Source: Ruminococcus sp. AF41-9 (GTDB lineage: Bacteria; Bacillota; Clostridia; Lachnospirales; Lachnospiraceae). Taken from it: a stretch of 24,161 bases of DNA. Below, one piece after another: positions 16,825 through 24,161 of this stretch (position 1 is its first letter; each line of letters begins with the position of its first letter). The notes beneath the pieces are model-generated. The model had not been told where the DNA came from and searched no databases. It was given only the letters and a program-made list of their open reading frames with translations. Location: NCBI RefSeq assembly GCF_003477525.1, contig NZ_QUDO01000056.1:1-24161 (forward strand), in the 5' to 3' direction. The translations under genes and the position numbers were made by a program.

Positions 16825-17460
16825 ATGAACAGTACAAGTTCAATCATTACAATCGGACGTGAATATGGAAGCGGCGGCAGACAGATCGGACAGGAAGTCG
16901 CCAAATATTTTGGAATTAAATGCTATGACAAAGAGCTTTTGGAACACGCAGCAAACGAAAGCGGTATCTGTAAAGAACTTTTTGAAAACCACGATGAGAA
17001 ACCAACCAACAGTTTTCTGTATTCTCTGGTAATGGATACTTATTCTTTCGGATATTCTTCTTCCGGATTTACAGATATGCCAATGAATCATAAGGTTTTC
17101 CTCGCACAGTTCGATGCGATCAAAAAACTGGCCTCTGAAGGTCCGTGTGTTATGGTAGGCAGATGTGCAGATTACGCTCTTGCAGAGTACAAGGACTGCT
17201 TCAGTGTCTTTGTACATGCAGATACAGACTGGAGGATTCAGCGTCTTTCCCGGAAACATAACAAAACTGCAAAAGAAGCCAAAGATATGATCACCAAAAC
17301 AGACAAGAGCCGTTCCAGTTATTACAATTACTATACAAACAAAAAATGGGGCTCTGCTGCAAGCTATAACCTTTGCGTAGACAGCAGCAAGCTTGGAATT
17401 GAAGGTGCTGCAAAGGCGATCATTCAGGCTATTGAAATTTTTGATTCCATGAAAAAATAA
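16825..17460 (+). CDS. Cytidylate kinase-like family protein
   Basis: 211 residues of the P-loop family annotated as cytidylate kinase-like (PF13189 type), common in Clostridia. The N-terminus ITIGREYGSGGRQIGQEVAKYF resembles the Cmk P-loop, but the usual GK[ST] is replaced by GGRQ, so the phosphate-binding lysine is absent from its usual place. Later blocks are GPCVMVGRCADYAL, the VFVHADTDWRIQRL core, and a YNLCVDSSKLG segment like the Cmk C-terminal region. GAAGGGAG precedes the ATG. The substrate is unknown; true CMP kinase activity should not be assumed. It has its own promoter and terminator, so it is monocistronic. Confidence 0.85.
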   Translation: MNSTSSIITIGREYGSGGRQIGQEVAKYFGIKCYDKELLEHAANESGICKELFENHDEKPTNSFLYSLVMDTYSFGYSSSGFTDMPMNHKVFLAQFDAIKKLASEGPCVMVGRCADYALAEYKDCFSVFVHADTDWRIQRLSRKHNKTAKEAKDMITKTDKSRSSYYNYYTNKKWGSAASYNLCVDSSKLGIEGAAKAIIQAIEIFDSMKK

Positions 17461-17521
17461 TCCGTAGATTTTATCTGTCGGTTACTCTGTCATGAGATCT
17501 GAAAACAAAAATAAATTTCAG

Positions 17522-17553
17522 AAACTTCTCCCAGTCTTTGGGAGAAGTTTTTT
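17522..17553 (+). terminator. Rho-independent terminator
   Basis: AAACTTCTCCCA (17522-17533) pairs perfectly with TGGGAGAAGTTT (17539-17550) around a five-base loop, with six T residues at the 3' side. It ends the cytidylate kinase-like transcript. Confidence 0.93.
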
Positions 17554-17638
17554 ATGTTACAGGAGTTTACTTCATAATATCCTATATAGAAAAGTCTTCC
17601 GGACAGATTTCTTTCTTATCAGACGGATATTCGCAATT

Positions 17639-17661
17639 GAATCAGGAGACTTACCTGATTC
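17639..17661 (+). repeat. Short hairpin upstream of the AI-2E-family gene
   Basis: GAATCAGG (17639-17646) and CCTGATTC (17654-17661) form an 8-bp perfect inverted repeat with a seven-base loop, followed by a T-rich stretch. It may be a second weak terminator or an operator. Confidence 0.45.
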
Positions 17662-17701
17662 GGTTAATTTTATAAAATGTATGAAATTTCCATTAAATAC
17701 C

Positions 17702-17730
17702 GAGACATTTAAGAAAAAAAATGTTATAAT
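17702..17730 (+). promoter_or_regulatory. Promoter of the AI-2E-family gene and dtd
   Basis: TGT followed by TATAAT (17725-17730) gives an extended -10. GAGACA at 17702-17707 is a partial -35 with a 17-base spacer. The predicted start (near 17737) leaves a leader of about 20 bases before the ATG at 17758. Confidence 0.65.
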
Positions 17731-17757
17731 CGTACCATGTTAAAAAAGGAGGGTATT

Positions 17758-19212
17758 ATGAAATTTCGTTGGGACAATCGTTACTTACACTGGGGCGTTA
17801 CTGCATTTCTGGTAATTGCTGCCAGTATGTTGTTTTATTATGGGATTTTCCATATGAAAACTCTGGTCACAGGTATCAAAACCTTTCTGGGCATTATGGC
17901 ACCTATCATTTACGGAGTCATTCTTGCCTATATTTTGAGTCCTCTGATCAATTTATTTGAGCAAAAGCTCATTTATCCCCAGTTAGCCAAACGGGAAATT
18001 CATTTACAGAAAAAAGGACAGAAAGCAATTCGATGGATCTGCGTTCTTTTTTCCATGTTTCTTTTCTGGATCATCATTTATGGATTGATCATGATGGTTC
18101 TTCCGCAGTTGATCCGGAGCATTATGAGCATTATTTACAGCTTCCCTTATTATGTAAAAGTTGTAGAGAAATGGCTGAACTCATTTATTGAACATGGCTG
18201 GAATCTTAATTCTGAAACGATCGATATGATCAACCAGTATTCTTCACAAGCACAGGAATATCTTACAACCAATATTCTTCCTCAGATGCAGAATATCCTG
18301 AAGAACATATCCGCAGGAATCTTTGACATTCTGATCTTTATGAAGAACTTTCTGATCGGAACGATCGTTGCTCTTTATGTTCTCGCTGACAAAGAGAAAT
18401 TTGTTGCCAAAAGCAAAATGGTAGTATATGCGATCTTTCCTTCCAAATGGGCAAACCTTATGATTCATTCCATGCGTTTTACCCACAAAACTTTTGGCGG
18501 ATTTATCTATGGAAAACTTCTGGATTCTGCAATTATCGGTGTGTTATGTTATGTTGGTACATTGATACTGAATATGCCTTTTGCACTTCTGGTAAGTGTG
18601 ATCATCGGTGTGACAAATGTAATCCCGTTTTTCGGACCGTACATCGGAGCAATTCCCTGTATTCTGCTGATTCTGGTCGTAAACCCTCTGAAGGGTCTTT
18701 ATTTTGCCATCTTCATCCTGCTGCTCCAGCAGTTTGACGGAAATATCCTTGGTCCCAAGATTCTCGGAGAGACAACAGGACTTTCAAGCTTTATGGTTAT
18801 TGTTGCCATTCTTATCGGTGGAGGATTGTTTGGAGTCCCCGGCATGATCGCAGGTGTTCCTGTTTTTGCGGTTATCTATGCGATGCTGTGGCGTCTGATC
18901 GACCATTCCCTTCAGAACAGAGAAATGCCTCAGCAGGAGGAGAAATATGTCAACATTGACTGTCTGGATGCAAAGACCAAACAGGTCATCCCTCTGAAGG
19001 AAGAACCAAGAAAGATTTCTTCTGAAAAACTGGCTGAGAATCGAAACCGTATTTTTATGAAAATCTGGACTCCATTCTCCAATCTGGTTCTTCTGGTATG
19101 GAAATATATAAAGAAATGCCTGCATATCGTCTGGACATACCTGAAAAAAGGATATTGCATTTTAAAAGAAAAATATCATCACTGGAAAGAGAAGAGGAGT
19201 GAGAGTAAATGA
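17758..19212 (+). CDS. AI-2E/PerM-family membrane permease
   Basis: 484 residues. Multi-pass membrane protein of the AI-2E transporter (PerM, PF01594) family; characterised members export small molecules or ions, and the substrate here is unknown. Hydrophobic segments lie at about 12-32, 40-62 and 92-116, then after a periplasmic-type loop ([15 protein letters not shown]) a cluster from about 190 to 375 containing the family signature [16 protein letters not shown] and [19 protein letters not shown]. The C-terminal 90 residues are charged and basic, longer than in many relatives. Start at 17758 has AAAGGAGGG ahead; the ATG at 17737 would consume it. It overlaps dtd by four bases. Confidence 0.9.
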   Translation: MKFRWDNRYLHWGVTAFLVIAASMLFYYGIFHMKTLVTGIKTFLGIMAPIIYGVILAYILSPLINLFEQKLIYPQLAKREIHLQKKGQKAIRWICVLFSMFLFWIIIYGLIMMVLPQLIRSIMSIIYSFPYYVKVVEKWLNSFIEHGWNLNSETIDMINQYSSQAQEYLTTNILPQMQNILKNISAGIFDILIFMKNFLIGTIVALYVLADKEKFVAKSKMVVYAIFPSKWANLMIHSMRFTHKTFGGFIYGKLLDSAIIGVLCYVGTLILNMPFALLVSVIIGVTNVIPFFGPYIGAIPCILLILVVNPLKGLYFAIFILLLQQFDGNILGPKILGETTGLSSFMVIVAILIGGGLFGVPGMIAGVPVFAVIYAMLWRLIDHSLQNREMPQQEEKYVNIDCLDAKTKQVIPLKEEPRKISSEKLAENRNRIFMKIWTPFSNLVLLVWKYIKKCLHIVWTYLKKGYCILKEKYHHWKEKRSESK

Positions 19213-19655
19213 AATTATTAATACAGCGTGTCAACCACGCAGAGGTCACCGTTGACAGTCAGATTGTCGGAAAAATAGGCAAAGGTTTTCTGGTTTTTGT
19301 CGGTGTAGGACATGATGATACCAGAGAAATCGCAGACAAATATCTGAAGAAGCTTCTGGGACTTCGTATTTTTGAAGACGAAAACGGAAAAACAAATCGT
19401 TCTCTGGCTGATGTAAACGGAGAACTCCTTATGGTATCTCAGTTTACTTTATATGCGGACTGTAAACACGGAAACCGTCCTGGTTTTACCAACGCCGGAG
19501 CTCCGGACATGGCGAATGAACTTTATGAATACATGCTCAGTGAAGCTCAGAAACAGGTGCCTGTTGTACAGCACGGTATCTTCGGAGCGGATATGAAAGT
19601 GACACTGGAAAATGATGGACCATTTACCATTATCCTTGATGAATCTATTCTTTAA
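19209..19655 (+). CDS. dtd: D-aminoacyl-tRNA deacylase
   Basis: 148-residue DTD that hydrolyses D-aminoacyl-tRNA and glycyl-tRNA-Ala. The chirality-checking SQFTLYAD motif (Thr80) and the NxGPxT-like [11 protein letters not shown] motif with the cross-subunit Gly-cis-Pro are both present, along with [22 protein letters not shown] lies ahead of its ATG, which overlaps the stop of the permease gene (ATGA). In many Firmicutes dtd follows rel/spoT; here it is coupled to a permease. A weak hairpin (CTGATAC/GTATCAG, 19674-19720) follows, with a T-rich end. Confidence 0.97.
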   Translation: MKLLIQRVNHAEVTVDSQIVGKIGKGFLVFVGVGHDDTREIADKYLKKLLGLRIFEDENGKTNRSLADVNGELLMVSQFTLYADCKHGNRPGFTNAGAPDMANELYEYMLSEAQKQVPVVQHGIFGADMKVTLENDGPFTIILDESIL

Positions 19656-19773
19656 GCAAATCAGAAAAGCACCCTGATACAATCAATCAGTCACAGGCTG
19701 AAGTTTCACTCCGGTATCAGTGGAATTTTATACAGGAATAAATACCAACCAACAGGATACACCAGATTATATA

Positions 19774-19803
19774 AAAAGAATCATTATGAAAAGAATCATT
19801 ATG
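19774..19803 (+). repeat. 15-bp perfect tandem duplication
   Basis: AAAAGAATCATTATG occurs twice without a gap, at 19774-19788 and 19789-19803. It duplicates a candidate start codon (19786 and 19801) of the following gene and encodes KRIIM-KRIIM. The 15-bp unit keeps the frame. Confidence 0.9.
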
Positions 19804-21365
19804 AATATGAAGAGGATGAAAAAGAATATGAGAAGGAAAAAGTATTGTCTGCTCGCATTTTTTATTCTTGTAACGATTGTATTATCCGGAGGATCATTCA
19901 TGGTTCTGAAGTATCCGTCGATGCCGCCACCACACAGACCGGTTTTGTCAGGAAAAATGGAAGCTGGTATTACTATGACAAAAATGGAAAACTTGCAAAA
20001 GGATGGTATCAGACAAAATCCGGGACCAGATATTACTTCGGAAAAACAGGTGCAGCAAAGTCCGGAATCCTTACAGTAAACGGAAAAAAGTACTGCTTTA
20101 CTGCAAAGGGAAAAATGTTGACCGCATGGCAGACCATCGACAATAAAACTTATTTTTTTGACCTCACCAATGGATATATGCATACCGGCTGGCTGACTAC
20201 CCCAGCCGGAAATAAATATTATTTCTGGAACGATGGTGTGATTCGTTCAGGATTTCACAGGGTTAAAAATGTTTTCTATTGTTTTAATAAAAAAGGAAAA
20301 ATGCTGAAAAACTGCTTTCAGAAAAATGGTCCCTCTACTTACTATTTAAAATCAGACGGTACTCTGGCAAAAGGACGGATGAAAATAAAGAATACCTGGT
20401 ATTCCTTTAATCGAAATACCGGTCGTCTTGTAAAAAACGGATGGTATAAAGAGACCGATGGTTCTTATTATTACGCTGCCTCAAATGGAAAACTGGTCAA
20501 AGGCTTCTATAAACCGGATTCCTATTATCGTTATTTCAGAAAGTCTGACTGTAAACTTCTCACCGGATGGCAGACAATTAATGGTTCCCGGTATTATTTT
20601 AAAGCAACAAACGGTATCCGTTACGATCACTGTATTTTGAAAGACTCCTCCGGCCACAGATATTATTTTGCCTCCGATGGAAAACTCAGTGTCAGCAAAT
20701 GGATCACAAAAAACGGTGCACATTACTATGCGAAATCTAATGGAATACTCGCTTCCGGCTGGCTGACTCTGAACGGAAAAAAATATTACATGAATCCTTC
20801 CACCTGTGCCCGCGAAAGCGGCTGGGTCACGATAGACAGTGAGAAATATTATTTCAATCCTTCCACAGGAGTACTGGCGACAAATCAGTGGATTGACAAA
20901 GATAACTATGTAGGACAGACTGGAGCTCTGATTCCGGACTATCAGAAGGTTTCTTTCCGATGGCCCTTAAAATCAGGTTATTCTTATATCAGCAGTTATT
21001 TTGGTAACCGCGAATCTCCGGGAGGTATTGGTTCCAGCAATCATAAAGGAATTGATATCCCTGCTCCAACCGGAACTCCGATTTATGCCGCAGCTTCCGG
21101 AACAATTGTTGCCATGCTCAGTCCGGCAGCTTCCGGAGGAGCAGGATATTATATCAAGATCAATCATGGAAAAGGTCTCATCACAGAATATATGCATCAA
21201 TCCAAATTTTATCCGAATCTTAAAACGGGTGATAAAGTTGTAAAAGGAGAAATCATCGGTTATGTAGGAAGTACCGGAAACAGTACCGGTCCTCACCTTC
21301 ATTTCGGAGTGATCGTAAATGGCGTAAACAGAGATCCTTTAAATTATGTGAAACAGCCTTCCTGA
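19786..21365 (+). pseudogene. Secreted wall-binding M23 peptidase, split by a 1-base deletion after the signal peptide
   Basis: The first frame encodes a basic start and a signal peptide (RRKKYCLLAFFILVTIVLSG) and then leaves frame near 19903. The frame one base back continues GSEVSVDAATTQTGF, with a plausible signal-peptidase site near VDA-A. It then gives more than a dozen YYF/GW-type cell-wall (choline-binding-like) repeats, for example SWYYYDKNGKLAKGW, up to about 20900. A C-terminal M23 metallopeptidase follows, with the HKGIDI zinc ligands (about 21042) and HLHFG (about 21293). Adding one G in the GG at 19902-19903 joins the parts into about 526 residues. Without that join the enzyme has no export signal. 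Several in-frame ATGs (19786, 19801, 19807, 19816, 19828) compete as start, with no clear ribosome binding site. Role: probably peptidoglycan hydrolysis at the cell surface. Confidence 0.85.
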
Positions 21366-21459
21366 TCAATTCAGCACAGATGACCTGAAAACAGTAGATT
21401 ACAGTGAACATTTATAAATTTATATATTAGTCAGAATATCAGAAAAGGACGCAGAAGAG

Positions 21460-21893
21460 ATGGGAGAGAAAACATATACTTATTTTCGCAGAGCACAATA
21501 TCATGAGACAGACAGATGGGAATCATCCATCATTCCAACTATGTCAAATGGATGGAAGAGGCCAGGATCAACTGTATGGATGAGATGGGATTCAGTTACA
21601 GGAAAGTAGAAGAACTCGGAATTATTTCTCCTGTAGTAGATATTTCCGTTTCCTATAAAAAACAGGTTTCTTTTGATGATGAAATTGAGATTCGTGTCAG
21701 TGTAAAAAAATATAACGGCGTCAGTCTTGAATTTGATTACACATTTTTCAACCGGACAAAAAATGAAATCTGTACAACCGCTTTTTCCAGACATTGTTTC
21801 CTGAAAGATGGAAGATTAATCTCCGTCAAAAAGGAACTTCCTGCACTGGATGAACGGATCAGGGAATTTGCCCAACAGGTAAAAACCACATAA
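21460..21893 (+). pseudogene. YbgC/FadM-type acyl-CoA thioesterase (hotdog fold), split by a 1-base deletion
   Basis: The frame from ATG 21460 gives MGEKTYTYFRRAQYHETD and then goes out of frame. The frame one base back gives QMGIIHHSNYVKWMEEARI and the rest of a 4-hydroxybenzoyl-CoA-thioesterase-like domain to the stop at 21893. A single C missing at about 21513 (GAC-CAG) restores the family's catalytic DQMGIIHHSNY block and 144 residues, the normal length. The shorter piece from ATG 21516 lacks the first strand and the Asp. Weak RBS (AAAAGGAC) before 21460. It lies about 95 bases after the M23 gene. The substrate is unknown. Confidence 0.88.
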
Positions 21894-21986
21894 AAGATTT
21901 TTTTATCTACATATTCTCTGTATAATAGAGATAGATATATAAATAGATGGATATCAATAAATACTGGTTTTTCTTTCAAAAATCAG

Positions 21987-22016
21987 AATCTGTAATTAGC
22001 AGAGAAATTACAGATT
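21987..22016. repeat. 11-bp perfect inverted repeat before the small CxCxxC gene
   Basis: AATCTGTAATT (21987-21997) and AATTACAGATT (22006-22016) are perfect inverted arms with an eight-base loop. The sequence is AT-rich with no clean T-run. It could end the thioesterase transcript or bind a regulator of the next gene. Confidence 0.5.
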
Positions 22017-22067
22017 AACATAATATTATTTACAATATTTTTCTGATGTCTTGTATTTTGTCTGTTT

Positions 22068-22096
22068 TTGGCGTAAACTTATTCTTATATTATAAA
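22068..22096 (+). promoter_or_regulatory. Promoter of the small CxCxxC protein gene
   Basis: -35 TTGGCG (22068-22073) and -10 TATAAA (22091-22096) are separated by 17 bases. A TATAAT near 21920 is an alternative upstream start. Confidence 0.5.
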
Positions 22097-22139
22097 ACTT
22101 ATATAGAAAAAGCAAATAATACAAAGGAGAATTTCAATC

Positions 22140-22499
22140 ATGGATACCTGTATCAAAAACTATGTAGAAGAAAAGACCAAAGAGCTTATCGCAGCACCTT
22201 CCTGTTATCAGGGATTAAGAGATTTAGCTGAGAAATGGTTAAATTCGAAAGATACTCCGGAGGAAGCTGCCGTAACAAAAGAATACCTTGCAGCACTTGA
22301 GGCAGATGTTTTATCTATCGATGCATTGATCGCATTTGCCGGATCAGAAAAGGGAATTCAGATTTTTGGAAATGAACAGGCAAAAACTATGGTTTCACAG
22401 GCGCAGGCAGCTAAAGCAAATGGCGCTAAATATTGTATCTGTCCGGCGTGTACAGCAGGCGGTGCAATATTAGATAAGAAAGATGAAATTTTAAAATAA
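22140..22499 (+). CDS. Small cytosolic protein with C-terminal CxCxxC motif, unrecognised
   Basis: 119 residues with a clear AAAGGAG ribosome binding site, its own predicted promoter and a strong terminator, so it is surely a gene. It is predicted all-helical, without signal peptide or membrane segment: KNYVEEKTKELIAAPSCYQG, then acidic EYLAALEADVLSIDALIAFA, and a C-terminal YCICPACTAGGAILDKKDEI. Cys99, Cys101 and Cys104 form a CxCxxC cluster followed by a glycine turn, which could bind a metal or be redox-active; Cys4 and Cys22 are also present. I cannot assign a function from the sequence. It is monocistronic, with no informative neighbours. Confidence 0.85.
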   Translation: MDTCIKNYVEEKTKELIAAPSCYQGLRDLAEKWLNSKDTPEEAAVTKEYLAALEADVLSIDALIAFAGSEKGIQIFGNEQAKTMVSQAQAAKANGAKYCICPACTAGGAILDKKDEILK

Positions 22500-22557
22500 T
22501 ATCCGAAAAAAGCAGTATGTCGAATTAACTTTACATAATTATTTTATATACAACTGC

Positions 22558-22603
22558 AAAATCCACCTTAATTGAATTGTAAATTTATTAAGGTGGATTT
22601 TTT
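22558..22603 (+). terminator. Rho-independent terminator
   Basis: AAAATCCACCTTAAT (22558-22572) pairs perfectly with 22587-22601 (15 bp) around a 14-base loop and ends in a run of T. It terminates the small CxCxxC gene. Confidence 0.92.
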
Positions 22604-22613
22604 AAGATTTATA

Positions 22614-22622
22614 TGGTATAAT
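22614..22622 (+). promoter_or_regulatory. Extended -10 promoter upstream of the recombinase
   Basis: TGG followed by TATAAT (22617-22622) is a good extended -10. The -35 region falls in the terminator arm and is poor. A transcript from about 22629 would have a leader of roughly 210 bases before the recombinase ATG. Confidence 0.5.
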
Positions 22623-22635
22623 AAGAGCGTTATAT

Positions 22636-22669
22636 ATCTATACGACAAACGCGAGTTTTTTATATAGAT
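22636..22669. other. 34-bp inverted site, candidate recombinase crossover site
   Basis: Left arm ATCTATACGACAAA (22636-22649) and the reverse complement of the right arm (22656-22669) agree at 11 of 14 positions, with the outer seven perfect. The centre is six bases, CGCGAG. Two imperfect arms around a six-base core is the layout of Xer/dif sites. It lies 170 bases before a tyrosine recombinase gene. Function is inferred; it may instead be a simple hairpin. Confidence 0.4.
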
Positions 22670-22691
22670 TGCTGTTTGCACTGGCTGCCGT

Positions 22692-22823
22692 AGCGGTTCC
22701 TTTTTCACGGCTGTAAGTCAGTTTCAGGTCATCTTTACCAACCAGACTTCCCTGTGTAATCTTGGAAGTATATTCCGGTTCTGCATCGCCGTATGTGATG
22801 CTCTTGTCATTTATACTTAAACC
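22692..22823 (-). pseudogene. Fragment of an MBG-type surface-protein domain, antisense
   Basis: Read on the minus strand, 22823-22692 encodes GLSINDKSITYGDAEPEYTS followed by KITQGSLVGKDDLKLTYSREKGTA. This resembles the start of an MBG domain (pattern: K..TYGD..P.....G...D), a repeated module of large cell-surface proteins in gut Clostridia and others. There is no start codon, signal peptide or neighbouring repeat, and the fragment ends exactly where the recombinase ribosome binding site begins (AAAGGAG, 22824-22830). It is GC-richer than its flanks. It looks like a scrap left by rearrangement, lying in the leader of the recombinase gene. Confidence 0.6.
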
Positions 22824-22838
22824 AAAGGAGTTTTTTCT

Positions 22839-23918
22839 ATGAATAATTACACTGATTATAATGATAATAAAAAAATCACCTATCATGAACAAACTGATAT
22901 CCAAAATATTTTAAAGCTTCGTGCTATTTTAAAAACACTTCCGGATTTCTGTAAAGATTATTTTCGTGCTATGGATCCACTTACTACAACAAAAACACGA
23001 ATTTCCTATGCTTATGATATCCGTATTTTTTTTCAGTTTTTATTGGATGAAAACCCTGCTTTTAAGAACCATTCTATGAAAGATTTCACAGTTGATGTTC
23101 TGGATCAGCTCAAAGCAGTCGACATTGAAGAATACCAGGAATATCTGAAAGTATATAAAAATGGTGATAAAACCGAGACAAATGGTGAACGTGGATTAAA
23201 GCGTAAAATTTCTGCATTGAGAAGTTTTTATGCATATTACTATAAACATGAATTTATTCAGACTAATCCGACGGTTCTTATTGACGTTCCAAAAACGCAT
23301 GAAAAAAGCATCATTCGTCTGGACGCTGATGAGGTGGCTATGCTGCTGGATTATATTGAACATTGCGGCGATGAACTCACTGGCCAGAAACGTGTTTATT
23401 ATGAGAAAACCAAGGAACGTGATCTGGCAATCGTTACTCTTCTGCTTGGTACAGGAATTCGTGTTTCTGAGTGTGTTGGACTTGATATTGAAGATGTAGA
23501 TTTTAAAAACAATGGAATAAAGGTAACACGTAAAGGCGGAAATGAAATGGTTGTTTATTTTGGTCCTGAAGTAGAAAAAGCTTTGAAGAAATATGTTACT
23601 GTGCGTGAAAACATAACAGCTCTTGCTGGTCATGAACATGCTCTCTTCTATTCTACCCAGCGTAAACGAATCGGTGTTCAGGCAGTCGAAAATCTTGTCA
23701 AAAAATATTCGCGGGCTATTACAACCACAAAAAAAATTACTCCTCATAAACTTCGGAGTACTTATGGTACTGCTTTATATCAGGAAACTGGTGATATTTA
23801 TCTTGTAGCAGACGTTCTTGGACACAGAGATGTAAATACAACGAAGAAGCATTATGCTGCCATGGATGATGCAAGAAGGCGGAAAGCTGCTACTGCCGTT
23901 CATTTACGTGAAGATTAA
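22839..23918 (+). CDS. XerS-like tyrosine recombinase
   Basis: 359 residues. The N-terminal SAM-like core-binding domain (about 35-145; DYFRAMDPLTTTKTRISYAY) is followed by the catalytic domain with all expected residues: Arg208 (GTGIRVSE), Lys232 (TRKGGNE), His303 and Arg306 (TPHKLRSTYG), His329 (LGHRDVNTT) and the nucleophile Tyr339. The N-terminal region, length and the KERDLAIVTLLLGTGIR stretch recall streptococcal XerS, the single-protein chromosome dimer resolvase. That makes a Xer role or a cassette/inversion recombinase both possible. AAAGGAG precedes the ATG. Upstream lie a candidate 34-bp crossover site and an antisense surface-protein fragment; downstream is a T-rich tandem repeat. 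Unrelated to the decayed integrase at the left end. Confidence 0.88.
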   Translation: MNNYTDYNDNKKITYHEQTDIQNILKLRAILKTLPDFCKDYFRAMDPLTTTKTRISYAYDIRIFFQFLLDENPAFKNHSMKDFTVDVLDQLKAVDIEEYQEYLKVYKNGDKTETNGERGLKRKISALRSFYAYYYKHEFIQTNPTVLIDVPKTHEKSIIRLDADEVAMLLDYIEHCGDELTGQKRVYYEKTKERDLAIVTLLLGTGIRVSECVGLDIEDVDFKNNGIKVTRKGGNEMVVYFGPEVEKALKKYVTVRENITALAGHEHALFYSTQRKRIGVQAVENLVKKYSRAITTTKKITPHKLRSTYGTALYQETGDIYLVADVLGHRDVNTTKKHYAAMDDARRRKAATAVHLRED

Positions 23919-24043
23919 TTGTCGTTTTTCGTAATATTTAACTGAATAAAGTAAGTATCGAATCGGATGGCGGGAATATCTATTTGACTAATATATTGAT
24001 AAGCAATCAGTTTATGGTATATAAATATTTATTTATGTCTATA

Positions 24044-24142
24044 TTCTGTTTGCTTATTTTTTGTGGTCTTTTTGTGTTTTTTATATTCCTTTTCTGTTTG
24101 CTTATTTTTTGTGGTCTTTTTGTGTTTTTTATATTCCTTTTC
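24044..24142. repeat. 48-bp T-rich tandem repeat, about two copies
   Basis: A 48-bp unit starting TTCTGTTTGCTTATTTTTTG at 24044 repeats directly at 24092, with identity over 51 bases (24044-24094 against 24092-24142). It lies 125 bases after the recombinase gene; the window ends shortly after. No gene is visible from 23919 to the end. Confidence 0.93.
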
Positions 24143-24161
24143 AGTCTGGTTGTCTATAAAT

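Noticed and set aside
24037..24070. Second copy of the 34-bp inverted site downstream of the recombinase
   Set aside because: Ungapped comparison shares TCTATA and a T6 run with little else; in such AT-rich sequence this is not above chance.
24044..24142. CRISPR-like array
   Set aside because: The two copies are directly abutting without unique spacers; it is a simple tandem duplication.

Overview
The window looks like a chromosomal segment of a low-GC anaerobic Firmicute of the class Clostridia, most likely family Lachnospiraceae (Blautia/Ruminococcus-like). The basis is gene order (radical SAM pair - RNase E/G - rplU - prp - rpmA - obgE - yhbY - nadD - yqeK - rsfS, with lexA convergent), an L27 protein carrying the Firmicutes N-terminal extension together with its protease Prp, strong AGGAGG ribosome binding sites, and the ylmE-sepF-ylmH division cluster. 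This is inferred from recall of gene families; no search was run.

Layout. 1-689: a decayed C-terminal piece of a tyrosine recombinase (scar of a mobile element) and AT-rich non-coding DNA. 690-4449: an overlapping radical SAM / DUF2344 / RNase E-G operon; the radical SAM gene has a one-base deletion just before its iron-sulfur motif. 4629-5668: ribosomal protein operon rplU-prp-rpmA with a clear promoter, an L21-type RNA leader and a terminator. 5825-9220: obgE, yhbY, nadD, yqeK, rsfS (ribosome maturation and NAD synthesis). 9374-9994: lexA on the minus strand, sharing a bidirectional terminator with rsfS and a divergent regulatory region with the next gene. 10234-11712: an orphan HlyD-like envelope protein. 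11936-14093: ylmE, sepF, ylmH (cell division). 14190-16755: aroB, lspA, rluD. 16825-17460: a cytidylate-kinase-like protein. 17758-19655: an AI-2E/PerM-family permease overlapping dtd. 19786-21893: a secreted wall-binding M23 peptidase and a hotdog thioesterase, each split by a one-base deletion. 22140-22499: a small unrecognised protein with a CxCxxC motif. 22604-24161: an accessory-looking end with a promoter, a Xer-like 34-bp inverted site, an antisense scrap of an MBG-type surface-protein domain, a XerS-like tyrosine recombinase, and a 48-bp T-rich tandem repeat.

Most of the window is housekeeping. Two things stand out. First, four reading frames (integrase relic, radical SAM, M23 peptidase, thioesterase) are all broken the same way, by loss of a single base. 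That suggests consensus errors in the assembly, or recent decay. Second, the recombinase locus at the right end combines a candidate crossover site, a surface-protein fragment in reverse orientation and a recombinase gene. This arrangement would fit site-specific rearrangement of surface-protein DNA, but that is a hypothesis only.
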